A stretch of 64,000 bases of DNA from Propionivibrio dicarboxylicus (lineage in GTDB: Bacteria; Pseudomonadota; Gammaproteobacteria; Burkholderiales; Rhodocyclaceae), in contig CAMDMZ010000006.1 in the NCBI GenBank assembly GCA_945902805.1, forward strand, positions 1-64,000, written 5' to 3'. Shown piece after piece: positions 17,897 to 24,385 of this stretch (within the stretch, counting starts at the first letter, position 1; each line of letters begins with the position of its first letter). The notes under the pieces were generated by a model. It worked only from the letters and a program-made list of their open reading frames with translations, had not been told where the DNA came from and made no database searches. The translations under genes and the position numbers were made by a program.

Positions 17897-19819
17897 ATGA
17901 TTGTAGGAACTGCGGGGCACATCGACCACGGCAAGACCACGCTAGTGAAGGCGCTCACCGGCGTCGATACCGATCGGCTACCCGAGGAAAAAGCGCGCGG
18001 TATCACGCTTGACCTAGGCTATGCCTACACGGCCTTGGCCGATGGATCGGTGCTCGGCTTCGTCGATGTGCCCGGCCACGAAAAGCTGATCCACAACATG
18101 CTGGCCGGCGCGACCGGCATCGATTTTGTGCTGCTGGTGATTGCTGCAGACGATGGCCCCATGCCGCAAACACGCGAGCATCTGGAGTTGCTTGACCTTC
18201 TCGGCCTCAACCATGGTGCGGTGGCACTAACCAAAATCGATGCCGTGACGCCCGAGCGCTTAGCCGTGGTACGAGAGGAAATCGAGGCGCTGCTGGTTGG
18301 AACGACACTCACCACCAGTCCGGTGTTCCCGCTTTCCGGCCGCAGCGGCGAAGGTGTTCCTGCCTTGCGCGCATATCTTGAAACAGCGGCCGGTGCATGC
18401 CATACGCGTTCCACCGGCGGGCACTTTCGCCTTGCCATTGATCGTTGCTTCACCTTGTCCGGCGTCGGCACAGTGGTGACCGGTACGGCACATTCGGGAA
18501 AAGTCGGTGCTGGCGAGACGGCGATCATCAGTCCGCCGGGCCTGAAAGCCCGCGTCCGCAGCCTGCATGTCCAGGATCGTCCGGCACCAAGCGGCCAGGC
18601 TGGCGAGCGCTGCGCGTTGGCGCTGGTCGGTGATTTCGAGAAGAAGGATATCGAGCGCGGCATGTGGCTGGTCGACCCGGCTCTGGCGGTTCCGCTACGG
18701 CGTTTTCATGGCGAGTTGCGGGTACCAGCCGGGCAGCCATCGCTCAAGCACTTACAGAATGTGCATGTGCATCTGGGCGCGTCCGATATCCTCGGCCGCG
18801 TTGCCTTGCTCGACTGCGCAGAAGTCGGCGCGGGCGCACATGGTGATAGTGCGCTGGTGGAAATCCTGTTGGAGCGTGAAACGCTGGCAGTGCATGGCGA
18901 CCGTTTTGTTCTGCGCGACGCCGGGGCACAGCGCACGGTAGCGGGTGGTCGCGTGCTCGACATCTTCCCGCCGCTACGGCACAAGCGCAGCGCGGAACGC
19001 CTCGCCCTGCTCGACGCGATGCGCGTCGACGATCCGGCGCATGTCCTGTCGCGACTCGCCGCGCAAGCCATCGCCGGGATCGACCTGGGCCGCTTTGCCA
19101 TCAACTGGAATCTGGATGATGCGCAAGCTGAAAGGCTGTGGCAACGGTCCAAGCTGCGCGTGATTCGCGCTGGCGAAACCCGTACCGGCTTTGCGGCGAC
19201 AGCCTGGACGGCACTCGCACACACGCTGCTGGATGCCCTGGCCCGTGAGCATGAGCGTGCGCCCGACATGATTGGCGTCGAACGCGAGCGCCTACGCCGT
19301 ATGACGTCGGCGACGCTGCCGCGCCCGGCTTTCGACGCGCTGGTGAACGAACTGCTCAACGCGGGCCGCGTCGCCCAGACTCGCGCCTGGTTGCACTTGC
19401 CGGCGCACCGCGCCAGCGTTTCGGCCGATGATCGTGACTTGTTCGCGACCCTCAAACCCTTACTCGATGCCAGCCCCTACAACCCGCTGCGCGTCCGCGA
19501 CGTATTCAAGGCCAGCGGCATACCCGAGGACACGGTGCGCCAGCTATTTCGCCGCATCGCCCGCGCCGGCGAACTTTATCCGGTGGCCCACGACCATTAC
19601 TTTACGGCAGGCGCCGTGTCTGAACTGGCCTTCATGGTGAGCGAGTTATGCCGTGAGCACGGCGCCGCGCGCGCTGCTGCCCTGCGTGACCGCATCGGTG
19701 GCGGACGCAAGGTCACGATCCACATCCTCGAATTCTTTGATCGCATCGGCTACACTCGGCGCGTCGGTGACGACCACATCGTGCGTCGTGAAGGCGTCGC
19801 ACACGACTGGACGACATGA
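17897..19819 (+). CDS. selB: Selenocysteine-specific elongation factor
   Basis: SelB carries selenocysteyl-tRNA to UGA codons marked by a SECIS hairpin. Its GTPase domain shows [13 protein letters not shown] (residues 3-15), the [11 protein letters not shown] switch [14 protein letters not shown] and TKID. Three beta-barrel domains follow, then four winged-helix modules in the last 270 residues, which bind SECIS RNA. Length of 640 residues is normal. One exact repeat copy encodes KVGAGETA (about residue 203) and a looser relative lies near 18822. The tRNA-Sec gene begins nine bases after the stop. Confidence 0.96.
   Translation: MIVGTAGHIDHGKTTLVKALTGVDTDRLPEEKARGITLDLGYAYTALADGSVLGFVDVPGHEKLIHNMLAGATGIDFVLLVIAADDGPMPQTREHLELLDLLGLNHGAVALTKIDAVTPERLAVVREEIEALLVGTTLTTSPVFPLSGRSGEGVPALRAYLETAAGACHTRSTGGHFRLAIDRCFTLSGVGTVVTGTAHSGKVGAGETAIISPPGLKARVRSLHVQDRPAPSGQAGERCALALVGDFEKKDIERGMWLVDPALAVPLRRFHGELRVPAGQPSLKHLQNVHVHLGASDILGRVALLDCAEVGAGAHGDSALVEILLERETLAVHGDRFVLRDAGAQRTVAGGRVLDIFPPLRHKRSAERLALLDAMRVDDPAHVLSRLAAQAIAGIDLGRFAINWNLDDAQAERLWQRSKLRVIRAGETRTGFAATAWTALAHTLLDALAREHERAPDMIGVERERLRRMTSATLPRPAFDALVNELLNAGRVAQTRAWLHLPAHRASVSADDRDLFATLKPLLDASPYNPLRVRDVFKASGIPEDTVRQLFRRIARAGELYPVAHDHYFTAGAVSELAFMVSELCREHGAARAAALRDRIGGGRKVTIHILEFFDRIGYTRRVGDDHIVRREGVAHDWTT
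18499..18525 (+). repeat. Dispersed repeat, copy 5
   Basis: Inside selB, in frame, encoding KVGAGETAI. Confidence 0.85.
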
Positions 19820-19827
19820 GCAACAAC

Positions 19828-19923
19828 GGAAGAGAACGTTCCCCGGTGGGGCGCCCGGACTTCAAATCCGGGAGGGGTCGCCATGCGATCCCGGGTGGGT
19901 TCGACACCCTCTCTCTTCCGCCA
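19828..19923 (+). tRNA. selC: tRNA-Sec (UCA anticodon)
   Basis: A 96-base tRNA with the enlarged tRNA-Sec architecture. An 8-bp acceptor stem pairs GGAAGAGA with TCTCTTCC, and a 6-bp anticodon stem (CCCGGA/TCCGGG) encloses loop CTTCAAA with anticodon TCA (19862-19864). A long variable arm, GGTTCGA in the T loop, and an encoded CCA complete it. It follows selB immediately. Its 3' end marks the edge of the accessory region, in keeping with selC being a classic integration site for islands in other bacteria. Confidence 0.97.
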
Positions 19924-19924
19924 A

Positions 19925-20428
19925 TCACTTGCACATGGCACTCGAAACTGCGGCGCCTTGAAGCGACACCAGTTTCTTGCCATCAGCGACGAGTTGGCGG
20001 CCAAGCTCGCGAAAGCCGAACTTCTGGTGAAACGCTTCAGACGCGGGATTCGGCGGATCGACGTCAAACTCGCAGGTAATCCACGGCACGTCCGACTTCG
20101 CCGCATGCGCGAAGGCGCGCCGGTAAAGCAGCGCCCCGGCACCGCTGCCTCGCGCGTTCGGACTGACGACAACACGGTCGATGTACAAGAACGAAGCGTA
20201 GCGGCGCGAGAACCACTGATAGTTGACGCTGTCGTAGTTCGCGCCCTCACGGAAGGCGAGCAAAAATGCCACCACCTCCCCGGCCAGCTCGATAACCAGA
20301 TGAAGCGCCGCTTCCTCATGCAGACGGGCCAGGCGCTCGGGTGTGAGCGGACTCAGAAAGTGGACCGAGCCCTCGTTCAGCGCCAGAACCACGGGAAAGT
20401 CAGCAGGAACTGCGAGACGGGGAGTCAT
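19925..20428 (-). CDS. GNAT-family N-acetyltransferase
   Basis: A 167-residue acetyltransferase that transfers acetyl from acetyl-CoA to an unknown amine. The GNAT core is seen in FLYIDRVVVSPNARGSGAGALLYRRAF (about residues 78-104, with the RGSGAG CoA-binding loop) and the NPASEAFHQKFGFRELG ending. ATG 20428 is preferred over the TTG three codons upstream. It converges on selC, ending two bases from the tRNA 3' end. The core-like sequence GTTGGACC lies directly upstream of its start, so it could be cassette-borne; no matching site is found at its 3' end. Confidence 0.82.
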   Translation of the reverse strand: MTPRLAVPADFPVVLALNEGSVHFLSPLTPERLARLHEEAALHLVIELAGEVVAFLLAFREGANYDSVNYQWFSRRYASFLYIDRVVVSPNARGSGAGALLYRRAFAHAAKSDVPWITCEFDVDPPNPASEAFHQKFGFRELGRQLVADGKKLVSLQGAAVSSAMCK

Positions 20429-20429
20429 G

Positions 20430-20501
20430 GGGTCCAACGTGAAAGTCTAGTCGCGAAGCCAGCTTGCCGACGTAGAGTCACTCTGGAGCTGACGCTTGGA
20501 C
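20430..20501 (-). other. Possible attC-like site upstream of the GNAT gene
   Basis: On the - strand GGTCCAAG opens and GTTGGACC closes a 72-base segment, giving 7-bp complementary ends (GGTCCAA/TTGGACC). GTTGGAC fits the GTTRRRY core consensus. The interior does not form the clear two-arm stem seen at the three good attC sites, so this is tentative. Confidence 0.35.
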
Positions 20502-20512
20502 CACATTCGCAA

Positions 20513-20872
20513 CTACGCGTGGCGGTCTTTGCGCCCAAGGCCTTCCGCGATAAATGTGAGGACGAGGGCATTTAGTGACACACCCTCTGCCTTTGCGCGC
20601 GTTGCCAGCCGCGCGTGGATCGCTTTTGGTACGCGGGCAACAAACTTTCCGGATGCGACACCCCCGCTATTCGGTGCTGGAACGGGTAGTTCCTTGGCCT
20701 TGAGTGCGGCAATCGTTGACTTCAACGCGTCCTTCCCGTTCGCGAGTGCCTCCTCAACTGTTTCGCCATCAGAAAGACATTCCGAGAAATCCGGGTACGA
20801 GATTAGAAAGCCACCCCCTTCCTCGGCCGACAGAGGGCGGATTTCAAACGGGTAGTCGATTCTCTTTCCCAT
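20513..20872 (-). CDS. hicB: HicB-family antitoxin
   Basis: A 119-residue antitoxin. The N-terminal partial RNase H-like fold is recognisable by IRPLSAEEGGGFLISYPDFSECLSDGETVEEALANGKDAL (about residues 12-50). The C-terminus (GKFVARVPKAIHARLATRAKAEGVSLNALVLTFIAEGL) is a ribbon-helix-helix DNA-binding domain. It should bind HicA and repress the operon. It starts three bases after the HicA stop, so the order is toxin then antitoxin, normal for hicAB. Confidence 0.9.
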   Translation of the reverse strand: MGKRIDYPFEIRPLSAEEGGGFLISYPDFSECLSDGETVEEALANGKDALKSTIAALKAKELPVPAPNSGGVASGKFVARVPKAIHARLATRAKAEGVSLNALVLTFIAEGLGRKDRHA

Positions 20873-20875
20873 GAT

Positions 20876-21103
20876 TCATGCTCCTTCAACGAGTTCCAGG
20901 AATTTCTGGACGTAGATCGGCTTGATAGGACGCCGCGCTGGAACGGGAAGTGTCTTGCCATCAACGCGCACAAAGACGCAGTGACTCGTTCCAACATGCC
21001 GCCAGTCGATTCCGTTCTGGCGCGCTACAGTTTGAAGCTGAGCAAGCGTCCAATCGAGCGGATTGCCACGCATGGCTTGAAGCAGTTTTGCGGCAGTGTT
21101 CAT
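20876..21103 (-). CDS. hicA: HicA-family mRNA interferase toxin
   Basis: A 75-residue toxin from ATG 21103; a longer upstream frame has no family similarity. The double-stranded RNA-binding-like fold is recognisable by QLQTVARQNGIDWRHVGTSHCVFVR, with the catalytic His in GTSH (H41) matching the GxSH motif of HicA, and by the ending ARRPIKPIYVQKFLELVE. It cleaves mRNA when free of HicB. It is shorter at the N-terminus than longer HicA variants but retains the motif, so it is likely active. It pairs with the downstream hicB. Confidence 0.85.
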   Translation of the reverse strand: MNTAAKLLQAMRGNPLDWTLAQLQTVARQNGIDWRHVGTSHCVFVRVDGKTLPVPARRPIKPIYVQKFLELVEGA

Positions 21104-21223
21104 GTTGCATGATGATACTGCGGGCAACATCACTGCACAAGTGACGGAATGGCAAGAAGTGACGCAAATAGCAGCACGGAAATGGAACTGACCGGATTTG
21201 GCCACACGAGTTGACTAGGCCGT

Positions 21224-21523
21224 TCAGGCAGCCAGTAGCCGACAGCGGGAAATGCGCGCGAGCGCCTCACCCATAACTTCTCGGGCGATCGCTATGTCGT
21301 AGTTGGCCTGACCTCGAAGCCACCATCCGTCGCTGAGCCCAAAGTACCGGCAAAGCCGAAGATCGGTATCAGCGGTAATGGTCCGTTTGCCGGCAACGAT
21401 ATCGCCAATTCTTTGCGGGGGGACGCCGATGTCCTTGGCCAGACGGTACTTTGTCAAGCCAAGGGGCTTGAGAAATTCTTCTTCCAGCATTTCGCCGGGG
21501 GAAACAGGAGGTACGGTACGCAT
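21224..21523 (-). CDS. higA: HigA-family antitoxin without adjacent toxin
   Basis: A 99-residue XRE-type helix-turn-helix protein. PPVSPGEMLEEEFLKPLGLTKYRLAKDIGVPPQRIGDIVAGKRTITADTDLRLCRYFG (about residues 5-63) is the HigA/VapI signature. It should be preceded by the higB toxin gene on the same strand, but the 280 bases upstream hold none. A higB 3' fragment lies at 21805-21924 on the opposite strand, so the pair appears broken and rearranged. Confidence 0.88.
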   Translation of the reverse strand: MRTVPPVSPGEMLEEEFLKPLGLTKYRLAKDIGVPPQRIGDIVAGKRTITADTDLRLCRYFGLSDGWWLRGQANYDIAIAREVMGEALARISRCRLLAA

Positions 21524-21581
21524 AGTCGAATTCCTTCAGTGAGCCGCGATCTGAACCGTTTGTTGGACGAGCCCGGCCCGT

Positions 21582-21601
21582 GAGTGCCGAGGACGGCACT
21601 C
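21582..21601. repeat. Hairpin upstream of higA
   Basis: Perfect 8-bp arms GAGTGCCG and CGGCACTC with a four-base AGGA loop, in the gap between higA and the higB remnant. Confidence 0.6.
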
Positions 21602-21658
21602 TGTAGGAAATATCTCTTTGGAATTACCGCGGCAGCCGGCCGGATTGTTTTGGGCGGG

Positions 21659-21722
21659 AGCCGAATCGGCCGTGCCGAACCTGCCATTGCGGCAATGGCA
21701 GGGCGAAAGCCGCGATTCGGCT
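21659..21722. repeat. Nested 64-bp palindrome in the higA-higB gap
   Basis: Outer arms AGCCGAATCG (21659-21668) and CGATTCGGCT (21713-21722) enclose an inner near-perfect palindrome with 11-bp arms, CCTGCCATTGC (21680-21690) and GCAATGGCAGG (21692-21702). No gene is recognised in 21524-21804, which is mostly taken up by this structure and the smaller hairpin at 21582. The element could be a miniature mobile palindrome or recombination remnant. Confidence 0.7.
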
Positions 21723-21804
21723 GCGCTGTCCGCTGATTTTTGGCGAGCCGGTCCCTCAGCGTATGGGCGCTGCTGCCCTGTCGTTCGCCAGATGTGTTTC
21801 GCTT

Positions 21805-21924
21805 AGTCGCAAGGGGCAAGATAGTATCCGTATCAACGATCAGTGGTGCGTTTGCTTTGTATGGACGCCAGACGGCCCAAAGAATGTCGAGATCGTTGAC
21901 TATCGCTTCGCGATCACGATCTAA
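21805..21924 (+). pseudogene. higB: 3' fragment of a higB toxin gene
   Basis: The + frame encodes RKGQDSIRINDQWCVCFVW, then TPDGPKNVEIVDYR, before TAA at 21922. This is the conserved C-terminal half of RelE/HigB ribosome-dependent RNases (compare the usual GQYSIRINDQWRICF and VEIVDYH). No N-terminal half is found upstream; the frame continues into unrelated sequence. It lies opposite in strand to the higA antitoxin gene 280 bases away. Its stop codon falls in ATCTAAC, which fits the integron RYYYAAC core, so it may have been a cassette gene truncated by rearrangement. Confidence 0.8.
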
Positions 21925-21944
21925 CCTTATTCGTTAGCCAGCAC
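21919..21944 (-). other. Collapsed attC at the end of cassette C
   Basis: On the - strand GTGCTGGCTAAC is followed after seven bases by GTTAGAT, a perfect GTTRRRY core. The extended left side is complementary over 12 bases to the start of cassette C (22829-22840). The stem arms that normally separate the two cores are missing, so the site looks like a deletion product. Confidence 0.65.
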
Positions 21945-22800
21945 TATTGCTCTCTGACGAACTAGATTTTTGTTTACCCTCCGCCGTAGATGCGACGTCT
22001 CCGGGCAGAGGGAGCCATTTTTTTGCCATTAGGTTGGCCATCTGACCGACCAAGTGATCGCACGTTTTGATAGATGCTTCTAGATATGCAAAGTCAGGAA
22101 TCAGCCGCAGACCAATTGATGGCGGGGTAGCAAAGCTTATTTCCTTAAGCTTGCGCAGGTAGATTTCGTTTGCAACCCAGTTGTTGTGAACGCCCAAGTC
22201 GCGCCGTGCCTTCATTTCCACGAAGTTTGGCCAAATATCAAGCAAGTGCTTCTTATCGATAGACACGATTTCGCACAAACCAGATAGGTAGTCCGCCGGC
22301 TTCTCATACATCAAAGCTTGTAATGCACGATCCGCTGCACGCTCAACTAGTTCGTCAGTGGATGATGACGCCAAGACATCACTTAGGCGAAATGTCTCAC
22401 TACCTACTTTTCCCGGATACAAGCGGATCGCAGTAGCGGCACAGCTTACAAAGAAGTGCTCAACCTCGGAAATAAGGTTCACGAAGAGGGCAGCCGAAAA
22501 GAGTGTCTCAAATGAGACTTGTGCCTGCCTAGATTCAGGTGAACCGTCGAGGCTCTGAAGTACATCGCTTAATGGAGGGAAGCCTGAAGCTGCCACCGTG
22601 CGTGACACTTCCAGGAAATTCTTTGCCTTTCGCAGCGCGACTTGCCCCTGGAGGAAACGAATGTATGGAGGGACAAAAATTGCTGTCGGTGTGCCTTTGA
22701 ATGCCATTTGCCAGTACTGAGGCGAATTGTCATTTCTAACTGGTTGGCTTTCGACCACCTGCTCGGACTCAGAAGTGATAGTTGGGGGATCTGAATTCAT
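21934..22800 (-). CDS. Hypothetical cassette protein with HEPN-like motif
   Basis: A 288-residue protein, gene of cassette C, not assigned to a named family. It is largely helical after a Ser/Thr/Gln-rich N-terminus. RRDLGVHNNWVANEIYLRKL (about residues 200-219) contains R-x4-H, the HEPN RNase-type motif, in a helix context. The C-terminal tail is Ser-rich. The stop codon TAA lies inside the cassette core site GGCTAAC. Base composition is clearly more AT-rich than the flanking chromosome. A HEPN-type defence or toxin role is only an inference. Confidence 0.6.
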   Translation of the reverse strand: MNSDPPTITSESEQVVESQPVRNDNSPQYWQMAFKGTPTAIFVPPYIRFLQGQVALRKAKNFLEVSRTVAASGFPPLSDVLQSLDGSPESRQAQVSFETLFSAALFVNLISEVEHFFVSCAATAIRLYPGKVGSETFRLSDVLASSSTDELVERAADRALQALMYEKPADYLSGLCEIVSIDKKHLLDIWPNFVEMKARRDLGVHNNWVANEIYLRKLKEISFATPPSIGLRLIPDFAYLEASIKTCDHLVGQMANLMAKKWLPLPGDVASTAEGKQKSSSSESNSAG

Positions 22801-22833
22801 TTTCAGCTTCTCGGAATAATCGGTGAATGTGCT

Positions 22834-22920
22834 GGCTAACGTAGAGGTGACCGGCGCTGCGCGGCTTCATCGCGCAGCGTCCAGTGACCGAAGGGAACGG
22901 GGTCGACCGCCGGGTTAGCC
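22834..22920 (-). other. Integron attC site B
   Basis: An 87-bp site with complementary ends GGCTAAC/GTTAGCC. Its central stem has 9-bp arms CGCTGCGCG (22855-22863) and CGCGCAGCG (22871-22879), extended by GGTGACCGG opposite CCAGTGACC with an extrahelical base, the asymmetry by which integrases read attC single strands. The core at its right side matches the start of cassette B over ten bases (AATGGCTAAC, 23342-23351). Confidence 0.85.
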
Positions 22921-23337
22921 ATTGGATTCACCGCTCTTGTTGCTAAGTGATGCGAGGCCGCGAGCGATAACTTCGTGGAAGAGCGCAACACGGCCAGCAA
23001 TCGGTTCGCGACTTTCGGATTTCATTTCTTCGGAGAGGCCTCGCTGCTTAACAAGTTCAGCGAAGCGGGCGACGTCTTCGGGAAGGAGAACCGGGTTGTG
23101 GACAAGTTCCTCTTGACACTCGTAGCAAAACACGACTGACTCGCCTTCGTGACCCCATGGGCAGGCCGGAAACATGCCTTCCGTCTTTGTGCCGCGACGG
23201 TTCGTTGACCGACCGAAGAAACGCTCAGCAACGTAGTGATGACTCGTTGCGTGGCTGCGGCCTTCCACGGTAGGACGCGCATAGGTGTCCTTTGTTCGGT
23301 GCAACTGACATCCACAAATTGCGCAGCGCTCAGTCAT
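22915..23337 (-). CDS. Small zinc-ribbon/HNH-like cassette protein
   Basis: A 140-residue protein, gene of cassette B. It has CAICGC at the N-terminus, SHHYVAERFF (about residues 32-41), a Cys in FPACPWGHEGE and CYECQEEL, an arrangement like the two metal knuckles of HNH nucleases. The usual His after CYEC is Gln here, so nuclease activity is doubtful. The start ATG lies seven bases after the cassette core GTTAGCC, and the TAA stop is inside the next core. No family name can be given with confidence. Confidence 0.6.
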   Translation of the reverse strand: MTERCAICGCQLHRTKDTYARPTVEGRSHATSHHYVAERFFGRSTNRRGTKTEGMFPACPWGHEGESVVFCYECQEELVHNPVLLPEDVARFAELVKQRGLSEEMKSESREPIAGRVALFHEVIARGLASLSNKSGESNG

Positions 23338-23344
23338 TGGGAAT

Positions 23345-23414
23345 GGCTAACGTGGAGGTCACCGGCGCTGCGCGGCTGTATCGCGTAGCGTCCGGTGGAC
23401 CGCAGGGTTATGCC
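23345..23414 (-). other. Integron attC site A
   Basis: A 70-bp site bounded on the - strand by GGCATAAC and GTTAGCC. The stem halves (GTCACCGGCGCTGCGCGGC and the TATCGCGTAGCGTCCGG side) are nearly identical to site B. The GGCATAAC end and its extension match the upstream cassette boundary at 24046-24057 over 12 bases. This is what the circular cassette form requires. Confidence 0.85.
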
Positions 23415-24035
23415 TCATTTGTTCTTGTTGAACCAACTCTTCGTTTGGTTGATTGTTCGCTGCATTATCTTGAATGCATCATCTGAAACCTTGAGGGAGT
23501 AAGCGTTACTTTTCTTCGCACGCTCTGTAATGTGAACCGTATTTCTTAGGGTTCGCATTCCTTCAAGATCAGTTGACAGTTTGGCATCAATAATCCCTTC
23601 CTCCTTCGCAACGTCGATGTACCACGCGAAGGTCTGTTTCTCTGCCGTCTTGCGAATGGCTTTTTTCCAGTTGAGTGGTTTCGTCTGCTGGAAGTCCATG
23701 AACTGGTATTGCTGCTTTGAAAGTTTGGCCTTTCCGATGCCGTGAATAATCATCTCGACAAGCAGCGTTTCACAGATTGATGCGTAGTCAATTACCTGTG
23801 CTCTCACATGGGCGTATTGCTCTTTCTTTTCGACAAGGAGCGCCAGCCCGATTTTGTAGTGCCACCTCGCACCGTAGAAGGTGTCGCAGACTGCCTCACG
23901 TACCGTCTTGTCTTGAATGTGCTCGAACCACTTGGCATCCATATTGGCAGGATCAGGAATGCCGGTCCTTGCGAATTCTGTGAGCGTCTGAATAACGGCA
24001 GCACCAAACTTAATCTTTATTCGGTCATCAATCAT
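23415..24035 (-). CDS. Hypothetical cassette protein
   Basis: A 206-residue mostly helical protein, gene of cassette A and first in the array. ATG 24035 is chosen because GGAG lies six bases upstream, inside the cassette leader. It has no recognised domain. Notable parts are KIGLALLVEKKEQYAHVRAQVIDYASICETLLVEMIIHG and MRTLRNTVHITERAK; the second resembles HEPN/DUF4145-type helices but the Arg-to-His spacing does not fit the motif. The stop codon TGA overlaps the attC core extension. Composition is AT-rich against the surroundings. Confidence 0.65.
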   Translation of the reverse strand: MIDDRIKIKFGAAVIQTLTEFARTGIPDPANMDAKWFEHIQDKTVREAVCDTFYGARWHYKIGLALLVEKKEQYAHVRAQVIDYASICETLLVEMIIHGIGKAKLSKQQYQFMDFQQTKPLNWKKAIRKTAEKQTFAWYIDVAKEEGIIDAKLSTDLEGMRTLRNTVHITERAKKSNAYSLKVSDDAFKIMQRTINQTKSWFNKNK

Positions 24036-24050
24036 TGAAGTCTCCATGAG

Positions 24051-24184
24051 GCATAACGTCAATTGAACAGCGAAATTGCAGGGTTTCGGAAAGGGCTTGC
24101 TGTATAACCGGGACAACACGTCACTTGAATTTCCTTTGCAATCAACAACATTTTCGCCGTGTCGACTTTTTGTAAGGTACTAAA
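24051..24184 (-). other. Putative attI region
   Basis: The first cassette begins at the core GTTATGC (24051-24057, - strand). Between it and the integrase remnant there are about 130 bases without a gene, with no cassette-type stem. This is the position where the primary attachment site of an integron lies. No consensus exists to prove it by eye. Confidence 0.5.
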
Positions 24185-24361
24185 TTGCTTCCCAAACCCG
24201 GCAAGATGTTTGTTCGGCCATCATTGCTGGAAAACCGCCCGCTTGACGATATTGGCGAGCGCTTTCATTACAAGCACTACAGCATACGCAACGAGCAAGC
24301 TTATGTCTATTGGGAATATCGGACCACGTCAAGCGCCTTCTCCGCTGTGCCCCAGCCATAA
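24185..24361 (+). pseudogene. intI: Integron integrase (intI) N-terminal remnant
   Basis: A + strand frame of about 58 codons (TTG 24185 or ATG 24206 to TAA 24361) encodes RPLDDIGERFHYKHYSIRN followed by EQAYVYW. This is the N-terminal SAM-like core-binding motif of IntI and related tyrosine recombinases (typical form RYKHYSIRTEQAYVDW). After YVYW similarity stops and the frame ends 24 bases before the neighbouring gene's stop. The whole catalytic domain with the R-H-R-Y residues is missing. It faces away from the three cassettes, the canonical integron layout. Confidence 0.78.
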
Positions 24362-24385
24362 TTCTTGCTGCGGCGGCACCAGCGA

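Noticed and set aside
18822-18850. A repeat copy in the later part of selB (GAAGTCGGCGCGGGCG)
   Set aside because: Only the first half matches and no ACGGCG follows.
16480-19923. A selenoprotein gene within the window
   Set aside because: No frame with an in-frame TGA and flanking homology to formate dehydrogenase or another selenoprotein was seen.
23415-24035. HEPN nuclease call for the cassette A protein
   Set aside because: The Arg-to-His spacing in MRTLRNTVH does not fit R-x4-6-H with the expected hydrophobic position, and no fold evidence is available.
24051-24184. A LexA box upstream of the integrase remnant (CTGTATAACCGGGACAAC)
   Set aside because: The spacing and second half-site do not fit CTGT-N8-ACAG.
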